20,463 nt of DNA from DASYAN01 sp036501345 (lineage in GTDB: Bacteria; Chloroflexota; Ktedonobacteria; Ktedonobacterales; Ktedonobacteraceae): NCBI GenBank assembly GCA_036501345.1, contig DASYAN010000067.1:1-20463 (forward strand), read 5' to 3'. Shown piece by piece: positions 1 through 7,054 of this stretch (its first letter is position 1; every line of letters starts with the position of its first letter). The position numbers and the translations under genes are program-made. The notes under the pieces are model-generated. The model saw only the letters and a list, made by a program, of their open reading frames with translations, did not search any database and had not been told where the DNA came from.

Positions 1-326
1 GGCTCTGCTGGCTGGTTTGTCAGATTTCGTCCCTTTCAAGCATGGCCGCAAAATTTGATGAGTAATTTGCCTCTCATCTGGCTTTGTAGGCAGATGGCAA
101 AACTTATGGCACAGAACGGCAAATCATTTTGGCAAAGGGCAGACGCTATGGCCCTCAGCCCAGGATTTTCGTTCGATCATTCAGCCAAATTACCATGCGG
201 ATACAGAACCCACTTGAGCAAGCTGCTCCATATGGTACAATGTGTATTCAAAAGTATGCTCAAGCGATATCTGAGAGCATTCCCTCGCTAACTGCTAACT
301 AAAGAGGAGAAAAGGAGAGTTTACTA
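1..326. other. Left-edge intergenic region, possible gene tail
   Basis: No convincing complete gene is visible here. Frame 2 of the + strand is open from the edge and stops at 56-58, which would give an 18-residue tail of an upstream gene; frame 1 is also open, to 291, but its translation has no family resemblance and looks like chance. I cannot decide between them. The right end carries the promoter and ribosome binding site of the lipoprotein gene. Confidence 0.4.
214..241 (+). promoter_or_regulatory. Predicted sigma70-type promoter of the lipoprotein-MFS operon
   Basis: TTGAGC at 214-219 matches 4/6 of the -35 consensus, followed by a 16-bp spacer and TACAAT at 236-241, matching 5/6 of the -10. 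A start near 248 would leave a leader of about 80 nt before the ATG at 327, which has a strong purine-rich ribosome binding site (GAGGAGAAAAGGAGAG). Assigned by pattern only. Confidence 0.45.
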
Positions 327-1067
327 ATGCCCAGACAGGCACGATACTCACGATGGTTGACCATCGGCGGATTGCTTGCACTCATCTTTATCCTGGCCTC
401 CTGCCAAAGTGGCTGTGGTAGTAGTAACAGCATCAATAAGCCTTCTCTACCCACTGCTCCGCAACTTATCAGCCAAGCGCAAGATGCAATCCAAAAGGTC
501 AAATCTTATCACTTCAACCTCAGCACTACTCATCCCGGCAAGACCACAAGTAACTCCATTCTGATCGATAAGGCCGATGGTGATATTCAGGTACCCGATA
601 AATTACAAGCCAAGGCCAATGCCACTGCTTTCGGTTTTGCCATCACAACACAGGTGATTGCCATTGCTAATCAGCAGTATTACACTGATCCAATTACAGG
701 TACCTGGACACAAACAACCAACTTGCTAGATCCGCGCACAATTACTAATTCACGCACAGGTATTGCTGGCATCCTAGGACATATCGAACAGCCCAGTTCG
801 CCTACCAATAGCAATGTCGGTGATATCCCTTGCTGGAGTATCAATGGCACCCTCGATGCACGATACCTATCAGTCATCACAGGACAGGCCACGCAACCTG
901 GGCATATGATGAATACGACGATATGTATCGGCAAGGCTGATAATTTGCTCTACTCGCTGCGTATGCAAGGCATAGCAATTCAAGGAGATACAGCACAAAC
1001 GGTACGTACTTTCTTGCTTTCACGCTTTAATGAGTCCCTCAGGATTAGCGAACCACAGCTGAGTTAA
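327..1067 (+). CDS. LppX/LprG-like lipoprotein
   Basis: 246 residues. The N-terminus is a lipoprotein signal: basic residues, a hydrophobic stretch at about 11-24, and lipobox LASC with Cys26 as the acylated residue, so the protein should be anchored on the outer face of the membrane. The mature part resembles the LppX/LprAFG family (DUF1396 type): 'AQDAIQKVKSYHFNL' near the start, then alternating strands with 'QQYYTDPITGTWTQ' and 'IPCWSINGTLDARYLS'. In mycobacteria, family members hold lipids such as triacylglycerides and glycolipids in a hydrophobic pocket. The next gene, 60 bp downstream on the same strand, is a DHA2 MFS transporter, the same pairing as mycobacterial lprG-Rv1410c. A role in lipid or amphiphile export with that transporter is inferred. 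The start is supported by the GGAGAG region just upstream. Two further cysteines (30, 164) could form a disulfide. Confidence 0.75.
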   Translation: MPRQARYSRWLTIGGLLALIFILASCQSGCGSSNSINKPSLPTAPQLISQAQDAIQKVKSYHFNLSTTHPGKTTSNSILIDKADGDIQVPDKLQAKANATAFGFAITTQVIAIANQQYYTDPITGTWTQTTNLLDPRTITNSRTGIAGILGHIEQPSSPTNSNVGDIPCWSINGTLDARYLSVITGQATQPGHMMNTTICIGKADNLLYSLRMQGIAIQGDTAQTVRTFLLSRFNESLRISEPQLS

Positions 1068-1127
1068 GGGTGTCTTGTCAAATTTTTGCATACATGGAAG
1101 GCCACCGAAACGCATGAAGGATTTCTA

Positions 1128-2822
1128 ATGTCACACCCATTGAAACAAAATACGGCCCGACTAGCAATGTTAGTGGCATGTGTGGCAGTGTTTCTCACCG
1201 CCCTCGACCAGACAGTTGTTGTGACGGCCCTACCGCAAATCATCCAGGATCTGCAAATTACACCTCTTCAGCTGGATCATGCAGCATGGATTGTTAGTGG
1301 CTATCTGCTCGGCTATGTGATCGTCATGCCACTGATGGGCCGCATCTCGGACATTTACGGGCGACGATGGGTATTCGTGATCTGCCTGAGTATCTTCGCG
1401 CTGGGCTCGCTTTTCTGTGCCCTATCCCCGATGCTGGGTGATAACTACGATATTAGCTTTCTGCAAAATATTGGCATTGATGTTAGCTCGCCTGGACTGG
1501 TCTGGCTGGTAGCAGCACGTTTTATTCAGGCAGCTGGCGGTGGTGCGGTGGTCCCTGTGGCTATGGCTATATCCGGCGATTTTTATAGCTATAAGCAGCG
1601 TGCCTTTGTACTGGGTTTGGTTGGGATGGTCACCGAGACAGGCGGTGTGCTGGGACCACTCTACGGAGCTTTGATTGTACAATACTTGGGTTGGCAATAT
1701 ATCTTTTACCTGAATTTGCCGATCATAGGCATCCTGCTTTTCTTCATCATTCGTTTCATCCCCACCAGTAGCATTATGGCTGAAAGCGATCGTAGCAATA
1801 AACGCATTGATATGCTCGGTGCGCTGCTACTCGGTGCTTCGCTGGTCTGCCTCAGTCTAGGACTTGCCCAGGAAGCCGCTCAGATTACACCCACAACATT
1901 AAGAGCACAACAGAGCCTATCACAGAATAATCCATGGCTGATCGTTGCAGCACTTATCCTGCTTGTTGCGTTTATCGCCCTGGAAATCTATATGGAACGA
2001 CGTGGACATGGACCAATCATTACGCTTTCGCTGTTCAAACGTGCCCAGTTCTCTGCTACGTCTATGATGAGTTTTCTAGTTGGGACTGCATTAATTATTG
2101 CAATGGTCAATATCCCGTTTTTTTTCCTGACAGTCTTTAATCAATCTTCCACTGCCAGTGGTCTTGCGCTCTTACGTCTTACGGCGCTAATCCCGATCGG
2201 AGCATTAATTGGAGGGCGGCTTTGCAGCCGTTTTACCTGCCGCTGGACGGCCGTTCTAGGCTTGTTACCAACGGTGCTAGGTTTCTGGTTGATGCACAAC
2301 TGGACCATGCAGATTGACTGGACTCAGATCACCATCAGCACAATGCTTACTGGCTTTGGGCTGGGACTGGTCATTGCGCCTATCAGCACAACAGCGATCA
2401 ATGCTGCAAGCAAACACCAGCTCGGTATGGCTTCTTCTGTCGTAACAGTGTTGCGTATGATTGGTATGATTTGCGGCCTAGCAGCACTCACTTCATGGGG
2501 ACTGGGACGCTTTCGCGCACAAATGACAGCCTTCAAATTGCCACCAAGCGCCACTACACCAGGTACTGAGGTGGCAGCGTATGCTCACTATATTATCAGT
2601 ACAGCACACGACATCTACGCCAGCATCTTCCTAGTCGGCGGCATTCTCTGCTTGATTGCACTGCTTCCGGCACTATTCCTGGAAGGGTCGAAAAACTCAA
2701 GCACTTTTGTTCATACTACCAATGGTAACGATGGCGTTGATTCAGATCATCCTCAAGAGGTTGATAGCTATTCCCAACAGAAAAACGAGGCAAGCACTAT
2801 ACATGAGCAGAGAAAGAAATAG
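1128..2822 (+). CDS. MFS transporter, DHA2 family (14 TM), P55-like
   Basis: 564 residues with the start at ATG 1128, chosen over the in-frame TTG at 1086 because GAAGGA lies 7 nt upstream and the N-terminus then matches the family. DHA2 signatures are clear: 'LDQTVVVTALPQI' at 26-38 in helix 1, motif A 'GRISDIYGRR' at 71-80, 'RFIQAAGGGAVVPVAMA' from 131, and the antiporter motif C 'GGVLGPLYGA' at 172-181. Hydrophobicity fits 14 membrane helices, and the length is normal for this drug/lipid exporter group. Residues about 100-124, between helices 3 and 4, form a longer outer loop than usual. The tail (about 518-564) is hydrophilic and cytoplasmic. The preceding LppX/LprG-like lipoprotein gene suggests export of a lipid or amphiphile passed on to the lipoprotein, as for Rv1410/LprG; a plain drug efflux role is the alternative. 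Confidence 0.85.
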   Translation: MSHPLKQNTARLAMLVACVAVFLTALDQTVVVTALPQIIQDLQITPLQLDHAAWIVSGYLLGYVIVMPLMGRISDIYGRRWVFVICLSIFALGSLFCALSPMLGDNYDISFLQNIGIDVSSPGLVWLVAARFIQAAGGGAVVPVAMAISGDFYSYKQRAFVLGLVGMVTETGGVLGPLYGALIVQYLGWQYIFYLNLPIIGILLFFIIRFIPTSSIMAESDRSNKRIDMLGALLLGASLVCLSLGLAQEAAQITPTTLRAQQSLSQNNPWLIVAALILLVAFIALEIYMERRGHGPIITLSLFKRAQFSATSMMSFLVGTALIIAMVNIPFFFLTVFNQSSTASGLALLRLTALIPIGALIGGRLCSRFTCRWTAVLGLLPTVLGFWLMHNWTMQIDWTQITISTMLTGFGLGLVIAPISTTAINAASKHQLGMASSVVTVLRMIGMICGLAALTSWGLGRFRAQMTAFKLPPSATTPGTEVAAYAHYIISTAHDIYASIFLVGGILCLIALLPALFLEGSKNSSTFVHTTNGNDGVDSDHPQEVDSYSQQKNEASTIHEQRKK

Positions 2823-4134
2823 CTCGCATGAGCATCGGCGTAGGCGGGACGAGAGACAGGATGAGTATGAATATGAGCCTGACTACGAACAGGACGAGGA
2901 ATACGAGGAAGATGAGGAGCCACCTAGGAGGCGTATGCCTCAACGCCAGCCATATCCACGCCCAGCATCTTCACGTCCAACACGTGCATCATCCTCATTG
3001 TCTCGATCGTCTGCCCCTCGTTCTCCTCACCCATCATCTCGTACAGCCTACACACGTGCACTGCCTGCTGAAGTGCCCCAGCGTAGAGTCTGGCCTTTCC
3101 TGTTGATGGGTTGCGCGATTGGCGTCGTTATGACAGTCCTCGCGCTTGTAATCATTGCTGTAACTGGTATTTACTCACTGCAGAATGGCAAGGTATCCAT
3201 TCCTATTATCACTCCTGCCAGCCGAACGATCACAACGGAGGAAACGCAGACTGTCCCTCTCAGTACCATTTCCCAGATTGTTGTCTGTAACGTCATCGGC
3301 GATGTGGTAGTCAAAGTCGATCCGACAGCAAGCAGTCCGACTGTGACCATCACGAAAAAAGTACAGGCCAGCAGTCAGGCAGCGGCTGACCAGGAATTTC
3401 AGCATATGGCAGTCGCGGTACAACCACCACAGACAGTAACTGGGCCACTCTCGTGCGCTAGATTTCAGGCCGCTGCCACACCAAGCGCTAGCACATCGAT
3501 ACCTACACAGACAAGCAATGCCTCATCACCTGCCACAACTGTTGCGGGGAATCCAACTAGCACATTGACGACCAACGTTACATTTCCTGCTGGGTCTAGT
3601 AATGCTAGCGTTGATCTGACCATCACGATCCCCCCGAGTACATTACCAACCACCGGGCCATCGGCGATAGTCAACATAGAATCTGCCGGGAACATCTCTG
3701 TAGATGGGGTCAGCGGAATCTTGAACATCAAAGACGACAATGGCAACCCGCAAGGCAATGACGATATCAAAGTTACCCACGCGGCACTTGCTGACGGTTC
3801 ACGGCTATCTACAATTGGAGCCATTACCTTCAACGGCTATCTTGCTCAGGCCTCTGATCCCAACAAAACAGCTTTCTACATCCTGGAAGGTGAAAAGCAG
3901 GTAGACGCTACGCTTCCCAGCGATACCAATGTAACCCTGGACGCTTATGCAGTTAGTGGCTCGATTAATAGTCAATTTCCTCTTCAACAGGATTTGCTGC
4001 AAAAAGATAAGGAAATGACAAGTTATCATGGTCCTCTCAATTCTTCTGCAGGCCCTCCGGTCAATGCGCAGTTGACACTGCACGTTGGTATTGGGAATGT
4101 GAATATTAATCAAGCACAAGCTCCACCAGTGTAA
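2803..4134 (+). CDS. Single-pass membrane protein with DUF4097-like adhesin domain
   Basis: 443 residues from ATG 2803, overlapping the MFS gene by 20 bp in another frame, so translation is probably coupled; GAGG lies 12 nt upstream. An in-frame extension upstream would lie entirely inside the MFS gene and is rejected. Residues 1-45 are extremely charged (Arg-rich, then Asp/Glu/Tyr-rich), 46-95 are Ser/Pro/Arg-rich and probably disordered, and one helix spans about 97-121. The outer part (about 150-440) has DUF4097-like repeated short strands: 'VNIESAGNISVDGVSGILNIK', 'LSTIGAITFNGYL' and 'LDAYAVSGSINSQFPL'. A Thr/Ser-rich stretch (about 222-258) interrupts it. DUF4097 folds are solenoid-like and often annotated as putative adhesins without proven function. 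Operon position suggests a link to the exporter, but no biochemical role can be assigned. Confidence 0.7.
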   Translation: MSRERNSSHEHRRRRDERQDEYEYEPDYEQDEEYEEDEEPPRRRMPQRQPYPRPASSRPTRASSSLSRSSAPRSPHPSSRTAYTRALPAEVPQRRVWPFLLMGCAIGVVMTVLALVIIAVTGIYSLQNGKVSIPIITPASRTITTEETQTVPLSTISQIVVCNVIGDVVVKVDPTASSPTVTITKKVQASSQAAADQEFQHMAVAVQPPQTVTGPLSCARFQAAATPSASTSIPTQTSNASSPATTVAGNPTSTLTTNVTFPAGSSNASVDLTITIPPSTLPTTGPSAIVNIESAGNISVDGVSGILNIKDDNGNPQGNDDIKVTHAALADGSRLSTIGAITFNGYLAQASDPNKTAFYILEGEKQVDATLPSDTNVTLDAYAVSGSINSQFPLQQDLLQKDKEMTSYHGPLNSSAGPPVNAQLTLHVGIGNVNINQAQAPPV

Positions 4135-4174
4135 TCTCTAACATATTATTGTTATCCATCTGGTATCTAGAGAT
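4134..4174. terminator. Possible bidirectional terminator between convergent genes
   Basis: Between the convergent stops at 4134 and 4174 lies an inverted repeat, ATCTCTA (4134-4140) and TAGAGAT (4168-4174), with a 27-nt loop that itself holds CCATCTGG. There is no clear T-run on either side, so function as a terminator is uncertain. Confidence 0.25.
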
Positions 4175-4953
4175 CAGGGGTGAATAAAGAAATAAATACT
4201 CATCATCAAACCCATAGCCATCACAAAATAACGAATCCATTTCTGTTCAATCTTACGGGCAAAATAGGCACCGCCATAGCCACCGATGATAGCCCCAATG
4301 ATCATCAAGATTGCTTGCGGCCAGATCACCGCATTGGCAATGATAAATGTAGCGGACGCGACAGCATTAATAACAGTAGCCAATAGCACTTTTAGGGCAT
4401 TCATGCTATGGATATTCTCCATCCCTATCAGGGCTAGAGTTGCTAGCATCAAGATGCCAATACCACCACCAAAATAGCCTCCATAAATGGCAATGATGAA
4501 TTGAGTTACAGAGATACCAATGATGGCCAATTGTGATATATGCGCCTCTTGTCCGAAGTCACGCACATGTACGTGTAGCTTTTTAGTGATTGGCCCACTC
4601 AAGCTAAAGAGCAACGTCGCCATCAGTAAGAGGTAAGGGAGCAAACGCACGAAGATTGCTTGAGGAGTATGTAACAACAAAATCGCGCCTAAAATACTGC
4701 CAATTAAACTAGTACCAATGAGCAAGAATATCAGTCGAAGGCGCACCTGTAGTAGTTCACGCCAGTAAGCACCAATGCTAGCTGCTGAACCTGGCCAGAG
4801 TGCGACTGTACTGGTTGTATTAGCTTGCACTGGCAGCATACCAGTGAAGATCATCACCGGAACAGTAAAAAAGCTTCCACCACCGGCCACAGAATTCAAT
4901 GTACCAGCGACCATAGCCACAAAAAAGAGTAATACCAGTTGAGGAAATGCCAT
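4174..4953 (-). CDS. TauE/SafE family (COG0730) anion permease
   Basis: 259 residues, the normal length for the TauE/SafE family, with about 8 hydrophobic segments. The N-terminal half carries 'GTLNSVAGGGSFFTVPVMI' at 17-35, the hallmark of the family, and the pseudo-symmetric second half has 'GGYFGGGIG' at 158-166. Members export or import small organic or sulfur-containing anions (sulfite, sulfoacetate, hypotaurine and others); the substrate cannot be read from sequence. AAAGGGTGG precedes the ATG at 4953 at good distance. The gene lies 77 bp downstream of the HTH-CBM6 gene on the same strand but has its own palindromic promoter region, so it may be transcribed separately. It converges on the lipoprotein-MFS operon with only 39 bp between stops. 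Confidence 0.85.
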   Translation of the reverse strand: MAFPQLVLLFFVAMVAGTLNSVAGGGSFFTVPVMIFTGMLPVQANTTSTVALWPGSAASIGAYWRELLQVRLRLIFLLIGTSLIGSILGAILLLHTPQAIFVRLLPYLLLMATLLFSLSGPITKKLHVHVRDFGQEAHISQLAIIGISVTQFIIAIYGGYFGGGIGILMLATLALIGMENIHSMNALKVLLATVINAVASATFIIANAVIWPQAILMIIGAIIGGYGGAYFARKIEQKWIRYFVMAMGLMMSIYFFIHP

Positions 4954-4976
4954 TGGCCACCCTTTAAATATCCATC

Positions 4977-5002
4977 ACTATACTTACTATTGTATAGTAT
5001 AG
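4977..5002 (-). promoter_or_regulatory. Palindromic operator-like site upstream of the TauE-type gene
   Basis: A perfect 7-bp inverted repeat ACTATAC-N8-GTATAGT (4977-4998) lies 24 bp upstream of the start codon and overlaps possible -10 elements (TATACT read on the - strand, 4996-5001). The 11-mer GTATAGTATAG at 4992-5002 recurs at 12453-12463 in front of the gene starting at 12415. No good -35 is seen. Confidence 0.35.
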
Positions 5003-5030
5003 CACAGAGTTTGGGTCTCGCCAGCCAATG

Positions 5031-6077
5031 TTAAGTTGGAGATATCACAATCCTATCAATATTCGGAGTAACTCCCCATTGATTGGAGAACTCGATGGTG
5101 TTATTACCGGCATTCAAGCTTACTGCAGTCTGGAGTGTTCCTATCTCATTCCAATTATTCATGGCAGATACTGTAATGGTGGTTGATTTTTTATTATTCA
5201 CAGTCACATGCAGATTTCTGTGGCTCCCTGTATTTCCATAAAGGTAGTAAATAGTGAGCGTGTACTGTCCAGCAGTCTTCTCTCTAACGTTATTGATTTG
5301 CAAAGTACCTGTGTGGCCAATATCACCTACCTGCTTTTTCCCAGAGCAGACAGCACAGCTAGCCACTATTGCACCACCAGTGATTGTGTTCCCTGGCGCT
5401 TCAGCTTCATAACTTGTGCCGGATCTAGTTATAGCTGGAGCTTCTGAAGAGGGAGGCTGCGCTATTGGGCTGGTTATGACCTGTACCATTCCGTGGAAAG
5501 GCAACCCATTGAAAGCCACAAGAATTGCGCTTATTATCAAGATAACCAAGAGCATCGTTGATGCAATGAGCGGAGGATACCAGGAGGAACGAGTGAAAGA
5601 TCGAAATGTTTCTCCATGCTTCATGTGGCTAATCCCAGTATCCCATCGAGATGGGTACGCAAAAGGAGCATGATCAGACGCATGAACGGGATAGGTAGGG
5701 GGCTGATCATCACTGATCAGAGGGTCGATTGGCTGTTGTTGTGCTATTAGGCCTTCGCTCTGAGTACATTCGTAGTCGGCAATTGTCTGGTGCAAAGTGT
5801 AGTGCTCTGACTCTGGGATATCTAGCATTGGGGAGTGGTTAACCATAGACGGTACCTGTTGCGCCACCTTGTTCTCACCCCCATCTTCTAGCAGACCTAA
5901 CTCCTCGATCGTTTTGCCAAAGAGGAGACTCAATTGCTCACGATAGTGCGGGTGGGGCACGACCAGCCGTAATTCCCAGCGGCCCACAGTTCTGAGATTA
6001 ACTCCCAGTTCCTTCGCAACCTTAGTTTGTGACCAGCCGCGTTCTTCTCGTGCTAGCCTCAACGGGTGTGGTTTCAT
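5031..6077 (-). CDS. Membrane-tethered XRE-type HTH protein with extracellular CBM6/35-like domain
   Basis: 348 residues. Residues 10-60 form an XRE-type helix-turn-helix ('WSQTKVAKELGVNLRTVGRWE') with the same 'PHPHYREQLSLLFGKTIEELGL' cap as its paralogues. A polar linker follows, one membrane helix at about 169-189, and residues 223-348 match the CBM6/CBM35 carbohydrate-binding pattern: 'YEAEAPGNTI', 'CAVCSGKKQVGDIG', 'AGQYTLTIYYLYG', 'VTVNN', 'NWNEIGTLQTAVSLNAGNNTIEFSN' and 'IDRIVIS'. Topology is therefore DNA-binding domain inside and sugar-binding domain outside, a one-component receptor layout like ToxR or CadC. Sensing of a polysaccharide is inferred. Linker residues 92-102 ('HYTLHQTIADY') match the end of the winged helix in the NB-ARC paralogue (7552-10299), suggesting descent by internal deletion. 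AAGGTGAAGGAAG precedes the ATG. The TauE-type gene follows 77 bp downstream. Confidence 0.8.
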   Translation of the reverse strand: MKPHPLRLAREERGWSQTKVAKELGVNLRTVGRWELRLVVPHPHYREQLSLLFGKTIEELGLLEDGGENKVAQQVPSMVNHSPMLDIPESEHYTLHQTIADYECTQSEGLIAQQQPIDPLISDDQPPTYPVHASDHAPFAYPSRWDTGISHMKHGETFRSFTRSSWYPPLIASTMLLVILIISAILVAFNGLPFHGMVQVITSPIAQPPSSEAPAITRSGTSYEAEAPGNTITGGAIVASCAVCSGKKQVGDIGHTGTLQINNVREKTAGQYTLTIYYLYGNTGSHRNLHVTVNNKKSTTITVSAMNNWNEIGTLQTAVSLNAGNNTIEFSNQWGVTPNIDRIVISPT

Positions 6078-6170
6078 CTGACGTATCTTCCTTCACCTTT
6101 AGGAGATTGCCGATAACCAGGACTGCTAGACTTGCATGCTGGTTGGTTATTTGATCTCTGTCCTTATCAT

Positions 6171-6199
6171 AGAATAACCTGAAAAATGTCGCCTGACAA
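6171..6199 (-). promoter_or_regulatory. Predicted promoter of the HTH-CBM6 gene
   Basis: Read on the - strand: TTGTCA (6194-6199, 5/6 to the -35 consensus), a 17-bp spacer, then TATTCT (6171-6176, 4/6 to the -10). Two further TTGTC copies lie just upstream (complements at 6202-6206 and 6212-6216), forming a short direct-repeat cluster that could be an operator. A leader of roughly 85 nt would follow. Confidence 0.45.
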
Positions 6200-6258
6200 C
6201 TGACAAGTGTAGACAACTAGGTGAAAACTTTGTAGATTATTTTGCTACTGTGTTGATC

Positions 6259-6477
6259 TCAGAGCAAGCCTAACTCTTGGACAGTCTTGCCAAAAAGGGT
6301 AGACAATTTCTGGCGATAATAGGGGAAAGGCACTGCCCGTCCTTTTTCCCAGCGGACCACAGTTTTGGTACTGATTCCCAGTGCCTCCGCAACCTCGGCC
6401 TGCGTCCAGCCTCGCCGTTTGCGCTCTGTTCTCAACGCAGAATTTTTTGTCAACAAGGAGGGTTGTATGTAATACAT
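6259..6477 (-). CDS. Stand-alone XRE-type HTH protein (72 aa)
   Basis: 72 residues from the ATG at 6477, which is preceded by AAGGAGAGTAAGGAAG; a longer reading upstream has no such signal and no similarity. Nearly the whole protein is one HTH domain ('WTQAEVAEALGISTKTVVRWEKG', residues 24-46) followed by the cap 'FPYYRQKLSTLFGKTVQELGLL', after which it stops. It ends exactly where the HTH module ends in the three large paralogues (5031, 7552, 10691), so it is either a minimal soluble repressor/activator or a truncated receptor. Its recognition helix resembles that of the 574-aa paralogue (S-x-K-T-V-x-R-W-E) more than the other two (N-x-R-T-V-G-R-W-E). A perfect 16-bp palindrome lies 115 bp upstream and could be its operator. 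Confidence 0.75.
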   Translation of the reverse strand: MYYIQPSLLTKNSALRTERKRRGWTQAEVAEALGISTKTVVRWEKGRAVPFPYYRQKLSTLFGKTVQELGLL

Positions 6478-6591
6478 CTTCCTTACTCTCCTTTCAGATA
6501 GAAGTCGATCCCATAACTTGCTTTCCTGACTACATTTTCTTTCTGGTTGGCCCTCAGTCATCACAGCTCCCAAAGGTCTGCATATACACAT

Positions 6592-6607
6592 GTCTGTATA
6601 TACAGAC
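6592..6607. promoter_or_regulatory. Perfect 16-bp palindrome upstream of the small HTH gene
   Basis: GTCTGTATATACAGAC is self-complementary over all 16 bases and lies between the small HTH gene and the pilin-like gene. The size fits an operator for a dimeric HTH regulator. It is not a canonical LexA box (half sites CTGT/ACAG are 4 bp apart rather than 8). Confidence 0.45.
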
Positions 6608-6721
6608 GTATTTGAGACCACCGTAAGAAGAGGTAGCAGTGTTGATATCCCAAGAAGATCCATCTTTGCCATATCGAGAGCCATCAAACTCGTCTCACCA
6701 AAGAAAGATGACCTCCAATAA

Positions 6722-7054
6722 CTAGGAACCGAGAAGGGTATTACAATTGCCTTTGTGGAACCAACCGGGAATAGATCCACCTAAAGTGACACCAAGTAAA
6801 ACAATGACTAGGCCGACGACCGCACAGGTGATGGCCTTATTGGACATAGCGATTCTCTGCTCAGCTCCCCAGGCTGTGGCACGCATCAGCCCGCCTACTA
6901 TGATGCCGATCACCGCTATGGCAACCCCCAGTGCCATCAGAATGTTGATGATTGTGCCAATACCGCCTGTAAGAGCTTCGACAAATGGATCACTGCAGTC
7001 AGGAGCACCACTCAAAGCGATTACTGGTATCCAATGGGACAAAGTTGAAAGCAT
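6722..7054 (-). CDS. VirB2/TrbC-like two-helix protein (pilin-type T4SS subunit)
   Basis: 110 residues from ATG 7054, selected because AGGAAGGAAGG stands 6 nt upstream; an in-frame start nine codons earlier has none. Two long hydrophobic helices (about 29-57 and 73-98) flank a short polar loop 'TAWGAEQRIAMSNKAI', the usual plan of VirB2/TrbC-type proteins, where the loop faces the cytoplasm and the family motif is charged residues followed by 'AxxGLVIVLLG'. Cys20 and Cys104 near the two ends could form a disulfide on the outer face. There is no separate cleavable signal peptide. It probably forms or seeds the pilus/channel of a type IV secretion-like apparatus together with the TrbL-like protein (12622-14979), with which it shares a promoter type. 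Small two-helix proteins are hard to assign, so a generic membrane protein remains possible. Confidence 0.6.
   Translation of the reverse strand: MLSTLSHWIPVIALSGAPDCSDPFVEALTGGIGTIINILMALGVAIAVIGIIVGGLMRATAWGAEQRIAMSNKAITCAVVGLVIVLLGVTLGGSIPGWFHKGNCNTLLGS

Noticed and set aside
2656..2802. N-terminal extension of the DUF4097-like protein
   Set aside because: It would lie wholly within the MFS gene in another frame, and the ATG at 2803 starts the characteristic charged segment.
6592..6607. LexA/SOS box
   Set aside because: CTGT and ACAG half sites are separated by 4 bp instead of 8, and the Gram-positive type CGAAC-N4-GTTCG is absent.
6478..6780. Longer version of the small HTH protein (173 aa)
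   Set aside because: The upstream part has no ribosome binding site or similarity and would overlap the pilin-like gene; ATG 6477 has AAGGAGAG directly upstream.
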